Counted from the first letter of the stretch, positions 34,423 through 47,611 are shown. The stretch: DNA of 64,000 nucleotides from Osedax fenrisi (GCA_964019155.1 OZ025240.1:19647021-19711020), one strand, 5' to 3'. Program-made: numbers and translations. Notes: a model not told the origin generated them from the sequence alone.

Positions 34423-37400
34423 TAATAATAATAGGTCTTAAAATGGCTTAATATACAATTTATTATTTATACATATCACTAATATTGTATATCTACAATA
34501 TTCCATATCTTCATAATAATATTCACAAACAGGAAGCGGCGAATGCTCGTAAAGTCTACATGAAGGACAGAGATAACGAACGCGTCCAGAACGAAGCGCT
34601 CAACGATATCGAGGAAGACGAACGAGCCAAAGCTAAACACATGTGCGAGCGCGCGGATAACCTCCTCCAGGAGCAAGAGGACGACATCAAACATCTTAAC
34701 GAGGTTTCCAACTCTTTCGCGTAGTATAAGTTCGCTAAATACTTACGCTGAACGACATATAGTGTATGTTATTACATTAAATTATTCAAATCACCAGTCC
34801 GAATGGTTTATGTCTAGATTAAAATATTGAATTTCATAGATTATTTTACGAACAGTATTTATAATAATATTAATAAACGTATGTTTATAATTTACATACA
34901 TTTTTTACAATGAAATATTATAAGTGATATTTTCAAAAAATATTAGTCATTCAATATTTATTATATTTCACTATGAAACATAATTTTCATACCATTTTCT
35001 AATAATATTTTATATAATATATTATTAAAAAAATGTAAAATAATATTAATTTTTTTTGCAATTATCTTGGTTTAATGTATTAACATTTGGGCAGCTTATC
35101 ACCTTATAATAGAGATTTTGAACACCAAAATCTCAATAACTATTATTTAAATTATATCCGAATGGTTCATAGCGGACGTATTATTCCCTACCTATCGCCG
35201 ATAGTTAATCCTGAACGCGAAATGTCAAGCGATCAGAGACGCGCAACTAGTCGAGAAGACGGTGATAAAGGGCGAGCTAATGGGCGAAGAGAAACGCCTC
35301 GACGATATGATGGAGGTGGACCGCATGAACGGAATCAAGATGGAGGAAGAGATCACGAAGAAGCTGAGGCAAGAGAGGCTGATCGGAGCCAAGAAAATCA
35401 TGGATCAGATCAGCGAGAATGAACAGGTCAGCTAATTATGGCGAACAAAATATATTATTATTTGACAATATTGTATTATATGACTACCAACTATTGTATT
35501 CCGAATTTATAATTATACCAATGTGTAAATAATTTATCTTTATAGTATCTGGTGTAGAATAAAGTCTATTTTTGTTATTAATGTTTAAAACTAATTTTAT
35601 TTAAATTTAGGAACGTCTTATCGAATTAGAAAAAAAAGATCAAGAAAATCATCTGATGCAAAGATATTTAGATAAATTATGTTCCGAGGATTTAGAGAAA
35701 TTAGCAGACAAGAGAAGCGAACAAACAAGGTAAGATTAAATTATTTGCATTTAGTAGTTTATAGTCGATATAAATGATTTGAAGTGAATTAATTATAACA
35801 AAATATAAGTATCTTCTTACCTAATGTTGTATCAATAATGTTAAATATATATTGTGATAGTATATTTATATATTAATATTATAATAATAATATAACGTAT
35901 GTTATCGTTAGTAAATATCTATACTTTATACTTTCGATTATATTTTCGGCTATGTATTTGCTTAAATAAATTATCAATCAAAATAATAATATTTATTACA
36001 AGAATTTTATTTGTTTGCTGTTTTATATTCTAGTATATAATCTTTTTCCACAATATAAGGTTTCAATATAATATAGCATATTTTCTATTGTTGTCGCTTA
36101 TCAATTATACGTAAATATTGTACAGATTACGAGATGAGTTAAACGACTGTAACTCTGACCTGTTGATGCGTAAAGAGTTAGCTAAAGAACAAGAGAAGAT
36201 GTTGGATCAAAGGGTTCTTCAATATCAAGCGGAGAAAGCCGTTAGTTTAATTATAGTTGTATTATAAAATATAAATTTTAATTATATTTTATATATTTAT
36301 TTCAATACGCGCACACATACAAATATATAAGTGTGCTTACTGCCTCATAGATATAATAATATCAATATCGAATATATACATAAATGTACGAATAATAATA
36401 TATATATACTATTTCCCATATTTAAACACAATATATATTATACTTATAACTATAATATATAAGATTTAAACATAATACATTAGGATAGAGAATTAGCTTT
36501 CGAGAAAGAACACGAGCGAGTAAGAATAGAGAAAGAGAAGGAGGTGGCAAGACTGAGGGCCCTTCAGGAACGGGCGTCCGACGAACAAGCCGGAAGAGAT
36601 GCCCTCAGAGCTAAACGTGCTCAGGAACAGAACGAGAGGACATGGAGAAGAAAGGTTAGTTAAACATACATTATACATACGTTTGCACCTACGAGGGGTG
36701 GCCATACCTATGATAAGTGTTAATAAACCTTATCATCATCATCATCATCATTATATAAGGCAATACGTGTATTATGAATACACTGGTGTCACACCGCAGT
36801 CAATGTATAGTATTTTCACATTATGAAAGCTTATTTTGTATATCTTAATATTTGTATAATTATATTATACAATTAAGTGTATTATATGAATTATTATAAT
36901 TATAATTGATTAATTTGTTTATATCAAAATCAAAATATTAAATATTACTTATATTTGAAATATTTTCATTAACTATACATATTTAAATTTATATTTTTTA
37001 AATGTATATATAATAATGATTAAATATAAAGCATAACATATTTCATGTGTATGATATTAATATATATATATATATATCGCATATTTTAATAATATATAAT
37101 ACATATTCTACAATATATCCAACATCTATTTTATTCCTTTATTTATACATCTATATATCCTTAAAACAACTTATTAGTTTATAAACTTATAAATTATAAA
37201 CTAAAAGTATACTTTAGAAATATATACAAAGATAGGGAACATTGCTACTAAATTCTTATTTTTAAATATAGATTCAAAATAGTACACTAATTAAAATGAT
37301 AGTAATTTATGTATACTACAAATATATATATATAATAATGAACATGACAATTACCCTATCTGACCATTACAATTAATATTCTGCTATATTTAATAATGAA

Positions 37401-40179
37401 TAAAGTAGTATATTTACAGACATAATTATATTTGATGTTGCATCACGATGTTTAGGAAGCGGAGGAGGAGATCAAGAAGGCGAAGACGACTAAGATGTTA
37501 CAGCAGGCGAGATCTAAACAACAACAACAGAAGGAACACTTCTTGTCCGTACAAGCCCAACGCGAAAGAGCTGACTTTGAACGTGTATTGAGGTAAACGC
37601 ACACACATATATGCATATATGCACACATAAATACATACTCCTGCTTATATTTAGACTAATAGTATAGGCTATTTTATTGGTTAAAAAAAATTAACATTTA
37701 AAATTTATTTTTTTTCATTTATCTATTAAATTTTGTTATTTGTAATTATTTAATAATTGAGTAGTAACAATAATAAATTGATAAATGTAAAATATTTTTA
37801 CATGCTAATTTGTTGTATATATTTTATTTATATATAATTATTATTATAACATTTTATTTTTTACTTTATTTTTTAAATAATACCAGATATAATAAAGATT
37901 AATGAGATAATTAATAATAATATTGACAATATTTTCTAAAAATAATTTACATAAAATAATATTTTTTTAATAATTATTAGATGAAAGCGAATAATAAAAT
38001 TCAAAATATATATTAAAAAAAATGTAATTAATATTTCCAAAAAAAATTGAATATCTACAATGGTTGAAAAAGTAGCTATAATAATTATTGATAATTATTA
38101 GTAATGAATAGTATAATGGAGATATAACATTTATTTTCATGCTATAAATTATATAAAATAATATTTATAAAAAAAATTACTAATTGATTAATTGTTTTAA
38201 TTGGATTATCCGTATTAATCACATATAATTAATTTTATAAATGAAAAGTAATTTGAATTTAATATATATATATAAAAAATATATACAAATGCAAATCTTA
38301 GTATATTTGTACATAATATTACAATTAAATTATTCAGAGTAACATAAGGAGGTATTCTTAGTTATAACAACAATTATTAAAAAAATTATTTTATTGAAAC
38401 ATTGATGCGTTATAATAAATGCATACATCAACCATCGATATAAAGAAAGTGGATAAGCAATTGACGCACGCAATGCATGTAAAAGATAGACACGTGAATG
38501 ACACTTTTATCTATAAATTAACAAAATGGTATCAGTGATTTTGATTGGATATTTGTCATATTATATATGTCAAATATTAAAACAGTAGTCTTTTCGTCGA
38601 AATAGAATAAAGTGACTTCTATCTATATCAATGGATTTAAATTATAAATATCAATAAAATCAATAAAATAGTATTATATCTTCAATTTAAATACACAAAA
38701 TTACGAGGAATGTTGATATTATGTATTTTAAATATATAATTTTATTTTTAGTATAGATAGTACATTAAAATTGGTAGTGATTATCATTATATATATGATA
38801 AATACATATTATTATAAATAAAAAGTAGTGGGCCAGATAGTGGGTTTCGACTGCAGCGCTCGTAGCGGATAGTGCCATACACTACATTCAATTGCTTATC
38901 CACTTTCTTTATATCAATGACATCAACCTGCCTAGCATTAGTTAATAATACATATATTCGGCTATTTCTAACTGTAACCTTATATTCGACTACGCTTATA
39001 CCTGTATTAGCATTGTTCAGTTTAGTTCAATATATAGTAATATTTAAAGATTAATTCATCTATATAATTATAATTAAATACCATTATCTATACTCAAATA
39101 CTTACACTAATATATATATATATATATATATAAATATTAATACCTCTGTAATCTATACTATATATCTAGTTAGGAGTGTGTATGTAATACTTTTAAAAAT
39201 AATATATTAATATAACATGTGCATATAGTATATACTACTGTATATATATATTATATATATGAATATATATATATATATATATATATATGAATATACCTGT
39301 ATCGTTAGGGCACAAAAAGAGCTCGTGTTGAGAGAGCAAGAAGAGGAAGGGGTCCGCAAGAATAAGAATCTAGAATACGCTGAGAATGTCCGCAAACAAA
39401 TCCGTCAGAAAGAGCAGGTTACTTTCGTGTGGCGAGAGTCGCACGTTAATCTAAATATAGCTCTCCATTGTATGGTCGATGTATAGTACGAAAGCCTACT
39501 CTATATTATCTAGATAGCTTTACTATATATATATATTGATTTGTTTCTAGGATCTGTATTATATATAGTTATTTAAACATTTTAGAAATGTTTATTAATT
39601 CTCTAATCAGGTAAATTTAGATATTGAATTTAACACAATGGTAATTGAGATTATTCTCTTAAACTAACTATATTATAGTACGGTACATTATATAGATGCG
39701 TATAATTATTCTGATGGAATATAGGTGAAGATTGCGGACCGTAATGCGTTCTTCCAAGAAGGCATCAAAATGGAAGACGAGGCCAGGAGGAGAAGATCTA
39801 AACTTGACGACTTGAAGAGAAAGAAATTAAACGATTTAAGGTTTACACTTATATTCTATTATTTATCTTTTAAATATTTATTGCAATAGTTTATATATTA
39901 TAATTAATAATGTATATATTACTCACTTTACTTTAGTCGAGTTCGCACTCGACCAAATCTTGAAGTTGCCTTCCATCCTTAATAAATATAATGAGAAAAT
40001 CGTATATTATGTATATAAATATTGAAAATATATAATAATTATAATAATAAATATTATTAATTATCTGTTATTTACGCCTACTTTATAATACCTTACACCT
40101 CAGGAATTTGGGAATCAATGAAAAGTACCTGGCACAAGTAGAAAGAAAGACTAACACCACAAATAAACTGAGTGTATGA
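32802..40179 (+). CDS. CFAP45: Cilia- and flagella-associated protein 45 (CFAP45/CCDC19), twelve exons
   Basis: A coiled-coil microtubule-inner protein of the motile axoneme. Exons: 32802-32957, 33558-33679, 33940-34081, 34533-34703, 35205-35426, 35611-35729, 36126-36240, 36484-36654, 37456-37592, 39309-39417, 39725-39840 and 40104-40179. Phases agree at all eleven junctions. The sum is 1656 nt (551 codons plus TGA), the same size as vertebrate CFAP45 even without the missing start exon. Signature stretches: IDESLFG; VQLVTKDLIR; DDPSGDS; ILNAKCQAIRDAQ; EEKRLDDMMEVDR; EVARLRALQERA; RDALRAKRAQEQNERTWRRK; AQRERADFERVLR; RKKLNDLR; and GINEKYLAQVERK near the C-terminus. Most of the protein is Glu/Lys/Arg-rich coiled coil. 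Exon 1 carries an Asn run from (AAC)n, nine residues long. No in-frame ATG precedes exon 1 within it, so the initiator lies in an unseen upstream exon. Donors of exons 3 (gtggtt) and 4 (gtttcc) are weak. Confidence 0.96.
34362..34417. repeat. (TA)n microsatellite in CFAP45 intron 3
   Basis: Near-pure TA tract. The same intron also has a short minus-strand fragment (34196-34240) of the dispersed repeat that flanks MRPL39 exon 3. Confidence 0.9.
36655..37455. other. CFAP45 intron 8 with a possible LINE tail
   Basis: About 36715-36756 reads gttaataaaccttat followed by (CAT)n, resembling the AATAAA-plus-(ATC)n end of the CR1-type LINE at 57690. The rest is AT-rich with nothing recognised. Confidence 0.45.
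37593..39308. other. CFAP45 intron 9, longest intron of the gene
   Basis: AT-rich. It holds the inverted-repeat element at 38432-38925 and (TA)n tracts at about 39112-39131 and 39240-39290, the latter within 20 bp of the exon-10 acceptor. Confidence 0.6.
38432..38925. mobile_element. Inverted-repeat DNA element in CFAP45 intron 9
   Basis: The left arm tataaagaaagtggataagc (about 38440) is matched inverted by gcttatccactttctttata (about 38892), with arms near 30-35 bp and about 490 bp overall. A related palindromic unit (catcgatataaagaaagt ... atatcgatg) is at 50512-50564 and a weaker one at 3672-3716. No coding sequence. The family is not identified. Confidence 0.6.
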
Positions 40180-40371
40180 AGATACGACGACGATGATGAT
40201 GATATATTTATAAATTAGTATTATTATTAATCGCATTAAATAATTAATTTATTATACGTGGAGTGGGGCGCATGTATTATATAATATATACATGTACACG
40301 CGCGCGTATTGATGTCTCTTATTAATATTCTCATTGATTATTTTAATTGCACGATTTACTATTAAAATGAT

Positions 40372-40377
40372 AATAAA
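40372..40377 (+). terminator. CFAP45 poly(A) signal AATAAA
   Basis: The first canonical AATAAA downstream of the CFAP45 stop codon, 193 bp after TGA. Confidence 0.6.
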
Positions 40378-40421
40378 GTATTGTGAAACAATAATGCAGA
40401 GTTCCTACGTTATTATGACTA

Positions 40422-40427
40422 TTTATT
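40422..40427 (-). terminator. SURF1 poly(A) signal AATAAA
   Basis: TTTATT on the plus strand is AATAAA for SURF1, 37 bp after its TGA. Cleavage about 15-25 bp beyond it would fall very close to the CFAP45 cleavage site. Confidence 0.6.
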
Positions 40428-40463
40428 GGGGCGTAAAGGGGTATATTCGTACTCGTAATAGAC

Positions 40464-43400
40464 TCACAACACCAGAAACCTCTTCACCCACATGAAGCCA
40501 GTGATTGACGAAAGGGAAAACCTGTATAGTGATTCTCAATAGTTAATATGAAATGTATATACTAATGAATATATTAAGATAACTGTGATTTGAACTTTTT
40601 TAATAATATATAAAGGATACGCAAAATATAAATTATTTTATAATTTATAAAACCATATGAAATATTATCTTTAAAGCTATGTATAAATCATGCTTTTATG
40701 AAATCATATAATAATTATTTTAAATCAAATTTAAAACTATTAATTAAAATATATGTTCTGTTATAAAATAAGATTTAATTTTTTTTAAATATACCTATTT
40801 TTTTGTATATATTTGTTATTATTATTATTTATACTATGGTTATATATTTTAATTTCAATAAATATAATGATACTTGATATATTTTTATTTGAATATATGC
40901 AATATATATTTGTTAATTTTTTTTTGTATATATTTATTATTATTTATACTCGGGATATATATTTTAATATCTATAAATATAATGATCTATATTTGATCAT
41001 ATGTATAAATATATTTAGGGAATTATTTATTTTATCAATACAATTTTGAACATTTATTAAAAGTGAGAACATTTAAATATATATGTTCTCCAAATACACT
41101 CACATAAATATATAAAGCATATAGTAATAATGAATAATTACATATTTTTAGTATATAATCATAATATATATCGTTATTTTCTAAAAAAAAAATAAAATAC
41201 AGACATAATTATTTCGAAAATGATAATTTTGCATTTATTCGATGATTGTTAACATATATATGTGTACTATATGTGCGTAACGTATATTATATTATTATAT
41301 ATTATTATTTATAAAAAAAAATAACAAAAATATTGATAAAATATGATTTATATTACTTATTTGTAAATTTTACTCGTACAAAATATAGATATATCGCTTG
41401 CCCATTCTGTTAGAATTAATTATAAATTTGGAATAATAGATAATCCATAACTATTAGGTAATACTATAGCGAACAGTTAATACCTACCACACACACACAC
41501 ACGCACACACACACACACACGCGCACACACACATACACACACACACACACGCATACACATGCACACACACACACACACTTACCACGTGAAGATGTAGCTG
41601 AGATGTTCATTTCGTATGGTCACCAGAGTCTGACCTCCTATGGGGCCACCTTCCACGGTACTCTCTGTGTGTTAATAGTGCGGGTTATAACGTCATCGGT
41701 ACCACGGGGGTAAGTGTATCGAGAGTCACTATCAAGACTGTGTGGTCGACAGACTGGTACGAATATAATCTCTATGCACTAGTTATGATCTAGCTGAATT
41801 AATGCTATTATAATGATATTATATATATGAGCGGCTTCGAAGTGACATTAGATCCATATATGGTTATAAGTGAAAACTTCATCTAAGTTCCTGGATGGGA
41901 TGAAAGGACTCCACCAAATAACAATAACAATAACAATATTATTATAGTATTAATTATGACTCAGTATTAACTATATTTACTAAGATTATATATGGGCGAA
42001 TACTCTGAATTCAAAACATTAATTCTGATTTAATTAAATCTTATTAATTATTATATTGTTTAGGATACACATTCTCTTGTGATGTATCTGAGACATGTGA
42101 CACTGTATAGAGTGCGTCCTATCAAATCCTTATATATATATATATATATATATAGTATAAATGTAGAATTTGATATAAGATGGGATAGCCATGAACACTA
42201 TATAGAGTGTATATTATAAAGGCATCCTGTCTACTATTATATAGAATATAAACGAGGCTTCGATACACCCGGTACGAAGGTAGGTCGACTAAGGCTAGGT
42301 GCGCGTGCACTTACTGAAGTCGGCGTCTATCATCAGCTCCTCCGTGTTCAACACTTCTGACATCTCCTCGGTGTCCCGGTAGAACCACTGGTTCTTGCCG
42401 GCGTTGTTAGGGGGGCAGAACTGAGCTCTCTAAGGGTGGTGGTCAATGGTAGCGGGGTTAGTTAGGGGGGCAGAACTGAGCCCTCTAAGGGGGTGGTCAA
42501 TGGTAGCGGGGTTAGTTAGGGGGGCAGAACTGAGCCTTCTAAGGGTGGTGGTCAATGATAGCGGGGTTAGTTAGGGGGCAGAACTGTGCCCTCTAAGGGG
42601 GGGGGGGGTGGTCAATGATAGCGGGGTTAGTTAGGGGGGCAGAACTGAGCCCTCTAAGGGGGTGGTGGTGGTCAATGATAACGGGGTTAGTTAGGGGGGT
42701 AGAACTGAGCCCTCTATGGGGGGTGGTGGTCAATGATAGGGGGGCAGAACTGAGGGTGGTGGTCAATGATAGCGGGGTTAGTTAGGGGGGCAGAACTGTG
42801 TCCTCTAAGGGTGGTGGTGGTCAATGATAGCGGGGTTAGTTAGGGGGGCAGAACTGAGCCCTCTAAGGTGGTGGTCAATGGTAGCGGGGTTAGTTAGGGG
42901 GGCAGAACTGTGCCCTCTGAGGGGGGTGGTGGTCAATGGTAGCGTGGTTAGTTAGGGGGTCAGAACTGAGCCCTCTAAGGGGGTGGTCAATGGTAGCGGG
43001 GTTAGTTAGGGGGGCAGAACTGAGCCTTCTAAGGGTGGTGGTCAATGATAGCGGGGTTAGTTAGGGGGCAGAACTGTGCCCTCTAAGGGGGGGGGGTGGT
43101 CAATGATAGCGGGGTTAGTTAGGGGGGCAGAAGTGAGCCCTCTAAGGGGGTGGTCAATGGTAGCGGGGTTAGTTAGGGGGGCAGAACTGTGCCCTCTAAG
43201 GGGGTGGTCAATGATAGCGGGGTTAGTTAGGGGGGCAGAACTGAGCCCTCTAAGGGGGTGGTCAATGATAGCGGGGTTAGTTAGGGGGTCAGAACTGAGC
43301 CCTCTAAGGGGGTGGTCAATGGTAGCGGGGTTAGTTAGGGGGGCAGAACTGAGCCTTCTAAGGGTGGTGGTCAATGATAGCGGGGTTAGTTAGGGGGCAG

Positions 43401-46400
43401 AACTGTGCCCTCTAAGGGGGGGGTGGTCAATGATAGCGGGGTTAGTTAGGGGGGCAGAACTGAGCCCTCTAAGGGGGTGGTCAATGGTAGCGGGGTTAGT
43501 TAGGGGGGCAGAACTGTGCCCTCTAAGGGGGTGGTCAATGATAGCGGGGTTAGTTAGGGGGGCAGAACTGAGCCCTCTAAGGGGGTGGTCAATGATAGCG
43601 GGGTTAGTTAGGGGGGCAGAACTGAGCCCTCTACGGGGGGTGGTCAATGATAGCGGCATTAGTTACACAGCGGGGTGCGTTTGGGTGGTGTCGGTGTTAA
43701 TCGAAGGGTGTACACGTTTCGTACGTTTAAAAAGTGTACAAACTAAATAATTTAATAATATTTATTCTAAAATTAATGTTATTGAACACAGTTTTGTGAA
43801 CTTTTATATGACACTTCTGTATAATTGAATATAACTTATTAATTATTAAACTTAGTATATACATGCATAGCGGCGGGAAATAATGTAATTTTAATTTATG
43901 TATCCATTTTAGAGGTGTTATGTAAAATAGGTACAAAGGGGGTAACACTACCAGTATTTTCGAAATGTTTGCTAGACAGCGATTTTCTAGCAACTTGTAG
44001 TGGGATACACTCTTACTTTCCTGCAACTTCATGTATAATGATGTACAATACAAACTTATTGAGGATGTGGTTACTTACTAATTGTCACTGAATTAAATTA
44101 CATATAAAAGTAATGCTATACATAATATAACGATTTAGTACGTACACTTTATTATATAATGACGAATAACCTTTTCGCACTTGCGGATGTTAGCCATGAA
44201 AGATACGCGCCCTTGAACTTGACCTTGAGCTCTCTTTAGCGGGTTAATCTTATCTCGGGGAACCCAGCCCCTGTTCACGAGTATTCTTCTCCTGAACGCA
44301 TCACAGAGATTAATGTATATTCAATAGGATACGCATGGAGTTATACTTCAATCATAGCTCAATTGAGTGGCATCAATGTGAATGAATATTCATTAATTAT
44401 AAAGATATCTATTGCTTTATTATTCAGTAACAACGCTTATTTATTGAAGAATATAGTACACGGGTATGATGACAATGTATACATAGCTATTAAAATATAA
44501 ATCTCATATTGATTGCATATAATTCTATTAATAATAATCTATATATCTAATAATTCTATAGAATGACTATAACTTGTTATTATATGCATGAAGGTGATAC
44601 CTGGATGATTCACCTAGTTAGTTATTCGTTATGATGTAATACCTAATTAACATCATGATATCACATAATGATCTTAAATTTACTGTACTTTGACGATTGT
44701 ATTTTATCAATAATACATAGATATATATCGGATATAGATTAGGCGTAAATAACAGATAAATAATAATATTTATTATTATTATATATTAGCAATATTTAGT
44801 ATACATAATATACGATTTAATCGCTATATTTACCTAATGGTATATTATATATATAAATTAATTATTATAATACATACTCAAAGTAAATATACAAGTACGT
44901 GCGTATAATAACCCGTCGTCCAATAGGAACGCAGTGATAACGAGGGCACCCGTAGTAGACTTACCCCCGCCGACGCCCTGGTTCTTGTTCGGCGTAGGGT
45001 CGAGGAAAGGCCTCGGCTGCATGTAGATTTCACGCGCGTGGTCAAACGTTCCGCTGACCTCTACCCTCTTGTATTCCATGTCCTCTAGCTCGGTTAGACT
45101 AGGCGCGCGGGGAACGGAGTTATGGGTTAAAGGTAAGCGGAGAGAGATGGTGATCTATCAGTTCAATATAGGCTTATTTATAGTTTATTGGATTGAATAT
45201 GGTTTATCTAGTAGAAATAAAATATTATGCAGTATATACAATTTCTGCTCAAAGGAGAGTACCAGAGATTATCTTGTAATCTATACTCAAAACGAGGGTA
45301 CCCTCCAATGTAGGATTACAAACATAATAGTTAATAGGTATTGACATGTTATAATAGGTTACAAGCGTATAATTAATTACGTATAATTCTGTTTAATACG
45401 ACGATTTTAATCAATTTATAGATTGATTGATTTTTATTTAAGTATATATGTATTTGAAAGTATAGAGTTAGATAATTTCTAACATTATTGAATGTAACTA
45501 TGGATGCTGCGAAATAAATAACATGCAGTTGTTAACATGATTTATATTTTACGTTGTTACATCAGTTATAATTCACAATGAATAGAATATAAATGTCCTT
45601 AACAGTCCTTAAAAAATATATCATTTATATACAAATATTTCACTAATTGAATGGTTTCATATTATTAATTATATCAATGATATTATTCATAACATAAGCA
45701 GTTTATTATACAATAAATCAACTACTTTTTAATTTAAGTATTTATATAAAAAATGTATTGAGAAGAGAAAGAGGATCATTAAAGGATCATTAAAATATAT
45801 AGATGTTGTGGATTTAATAAGCTATACAATAATCTGAATATGGAGATGTAAATCTATTGAAAATTGGGAAGGAAGACGGAAGTGCATGATATAAACATTA
45901 TTTAATAGAGAGTTAATTATCGTAGTTAGTTTTGTTTCAAAATATTTAGCGAGTTGACAAGCACATATATGGTCATTTAATTTTGGAGAATGCACTATAA
46001 AAGATATAAATTTTCTTAAAAACGTATTATAAATAATCAGTAAAATCTTAAAAATTTAAAAGCTAGCTCTTTTCATTGTGTGGAATTTGTATTTTGATAT
46101 GTATTCACAATAGATGCTCGCTAACTCTTGGGGCATAGTGATAGGATCCGCTAGTAATCTCTTCTCGAGATCTTCGACTATCGACATCTTCCAGGCACGT
46201 CGCTGCACCTGCCACACTCCCAGGCACAGTGTAGACACAGGTATTATCTGATGATTGGGTAGACGTCAGTGCTCAATAGATCGGTAGACAGTATAGTATA
46301 TCTATATTCATCGTATTTAGTATGATGATAAATGTAGTATTAAAATATATATATATATGTGCATATGATTATTTTATTAATAAAATAACGGATAATATAA

Positions 46401-46584
46401 ATACATTTAGATACTATATAAATTTTAATATTAGTATAAATATATTTAATTGATAATTTCTATAAATACATATACTACTTAGTAGTGAACATACTAATAA
46501 GAATAGTCCGCCACTTTTAATTGTTCCTCTTTTAATCGGAGCAGGTTTAGCGTACGTGACACCCCTCTTCTGAATCACATTCAC
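40464..46584 (-). CDS. SURF1: SURF1, cytochrome c oxidase assembly factor, seven exons recognised
   Basis: Inner-mitochondrial-membrane protein required for complex IV assembly. Exons on the minus strand: 46495-46584, 46126-46247, 44913-45098, 44171-44291, 42315-42420, 41583-41664 and 40464-40521. All phases agree, and the recognised part encodes 254 residues plus TGA. Diagnostic stretches: GGLFLLIIPV (first membrane helix) running into LGVWQVQRRAWK, the family's GxWQxxRR signature; MEYKRVEVSGTFDH; REIYMQPRP; GALVITAF; ILVNRGWVPRDKINP; GKNQWFYRDTEEM; IDADF and STVEGGPIGGQT; RNEHLSYIFTW; then SSITGFMWVKRFL (second helix). The N-terminal targeting exon was not found. Exon 42315-42420 begins at FCPPNN, and its acceptor sequence has been amplified into the minisatellite at 42411-43665. 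The donor of exon 41583-41664 runs into (GT)n. Confidence 0.95.
40522..41582. other. SURF1 last intron
   Basis: AT-rich with nothing recognised, except the (CA)n tract at its upstream end. Confidence 0.5.
41490..41580. repeat. (CA)n microsatellite abutting a SURF1 splice donor
   Basis: About 90 bp of CA with GC and AT interruptions. On the SURF1 strand the donor gtaagtg is directly continuous with the (GT)n run. Confidence 0.95.
41665..42314. other. SURF1 intron with a SINE fragment
   Basis: Contains a 5'-truncated SINE (41829-41940), a (TA)n tract at about 42131-42154, and otherwise unassigned AT-rich DNA. Confidence 0.5.
41829..41940 (+). mobile_element. 5'-truncated SINE, copy D
   Basis: It matches the body and tail of copy A in the plus orientation (gcggcttcgaagtgacatta, then cctggatgggatgaaaggac). 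It ends in ccaccaaata followed by (ACAATA)n, which shows the true 3' tail of the family. The tRNA head is missing. Confidence 0.8.
42411..43665. repeat. G-rich minisatellite, about 23 units of 51-60 bp, derived from a SURF1 3' splice site
   Basis: The plus-strand unit is ttagttaggggggcagaact, then gagccctctaagggggtgg, then tcaatgatagcgggg. The first unit overlaps the start of SURF1 exon 42315-42420: the complement contains the acceptor ctcag|TTCTGCCCCCCTAA, whose last 14 bases are the first bases of that exon. Units vary in the number of G and GGT repeats. Frames through it in either orientation are artefacts. Confidence 0.95.
43666..44170. other. SURF1 intron with a dispersed repeat
   Basis: About 43930-44030 is a partial second copy of the repeat at 30330-30545 (taccagtattt, then cttactttcctgcaactt). 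Nothing else was recognised. Confidence 0.5.
44292..44912. other. SURF1 intron, AT-rich
   Basis: No gene or known repeat recognised. Confidence 0.5.
45099..46125. other. SURF1 intron, AT-rich
   Basis: No gene or known repeat recognised. The open frame across part of it has no family resemblance and no exon-like boundary. Confidence 0.5.
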
Positions 46585-46762
46585 CTGTGTATTAGTTATG
46601 ATCGTTGTAAGTATCGTGAATAGTAATCAATTGAAATAGATTTGTATAAGTAATCCGCATTAATCAATATATTAAATTAATGATTATAGATTATAATTAT
46701 TATATTTAATGTAATACTACTAATTAATAATACTTATTACGATATCAATTATACCACAGATC

Positions 46763-46826
<64 letters not shown>

Positions 46827-47611
46827 ATTAGTGGTATAACAAATCATTGCATAGTTCAACGCATGTTACTTGTTCTTAGTGTGCATCAATTTCAAGTGTC
46901 ATGTCCATTCCGTTTAACATTTGTGATAATCAAAATATAAATATTAACAATTAGAATTATAAATGCAGATATTAAATAATATAATAAATATTTATATTAT
47001 ATATTAAATATTAATATAAAATCGGATACAAATGTATTAAATTTTAAATATTTATATTTTAAAAAAATATCTCTAAAAAAATAGAAATCTTAGATAATTA
47101 TTAGAGCTAATATTAGTATTTTATAATATTTTATTGTGTGAAACCCCTTATATATAATATTATATAGTCTGACTATATAATATTCAGTATACAGTATCAG
47201 CATAATACAAATAAATGTTACAATTTGTTATCAACTTTTATAACTAGGTCTAATTGAATATGTAAATATCATATTGAATATTAAATGAATAAAATTAATT
47301 TATGTATTTAGAAAAATACAAATAATAATAATTTCATATTATTATATAATAATGATCATTCTAATAGTATCTGTATTATTGTTTATGTTTTATATAATCA
47401 CAATGAATAAATGAAAGTTTATATAATTTTTAGTTGTAATAAAGTTGATAAATCATCTGATTTAAAGTGTCTAGATAAGTCACACGGAAAATAAATTGTA
47501 AACAAGTGGAGATATATTCTCATCCAGTAGAGAAAATAGTGAAATACTAAATATAATATAAATAATAGTATATAATAATACGATATACAATATAAAATAT
47601 AATTTCTATTC
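46585..47611. other. Intergenic region upstream of SURF1
   Basis: It should hold the first SURF1 exon and promoter, not identified. A (TA)n tract lies at about 46767-46822. Confidence 0.5.

Larger units (their letters stand above)
40180..40463. other. Convergent 3' ends of CFAP45 and SURF1
   Basis: Only 284 bp separate the two stop codons. This interval contains both 3' UTRs and both poly(A) signals. Confidence 0.8.

Noticed and set aside
35087..35422. Alternative 111-codon frame overlapping CFAP45 exon 5
   Set aside because: The CFAP45 frame in the same exon matches the family (ILNAKCQAIRDAQ) and keeps phase with its neighbours; the other frame does not.
42411..43665. CRISPR-like array
   Set aside because: Units are contiguous tandem copies without unique spacers, and the genome is eukaryotic.
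43057..43750. Repetitive frames with RGAELSPLRGWSM-type and PLTNPAIIDHP-type peptides
   Set aside because: Both strands of the minisatellite are open because the unit lacks stops in these frames. There is no family resemblance, and the array lies within a SURF1 intron.
46870..46930. Possible first SURF1 exon on the minus strand (MLNGMDMTLEI)
   Set aside because: It runs to a stop without a usable donor in frame and does not look like a mitochondrial targeting sequence.
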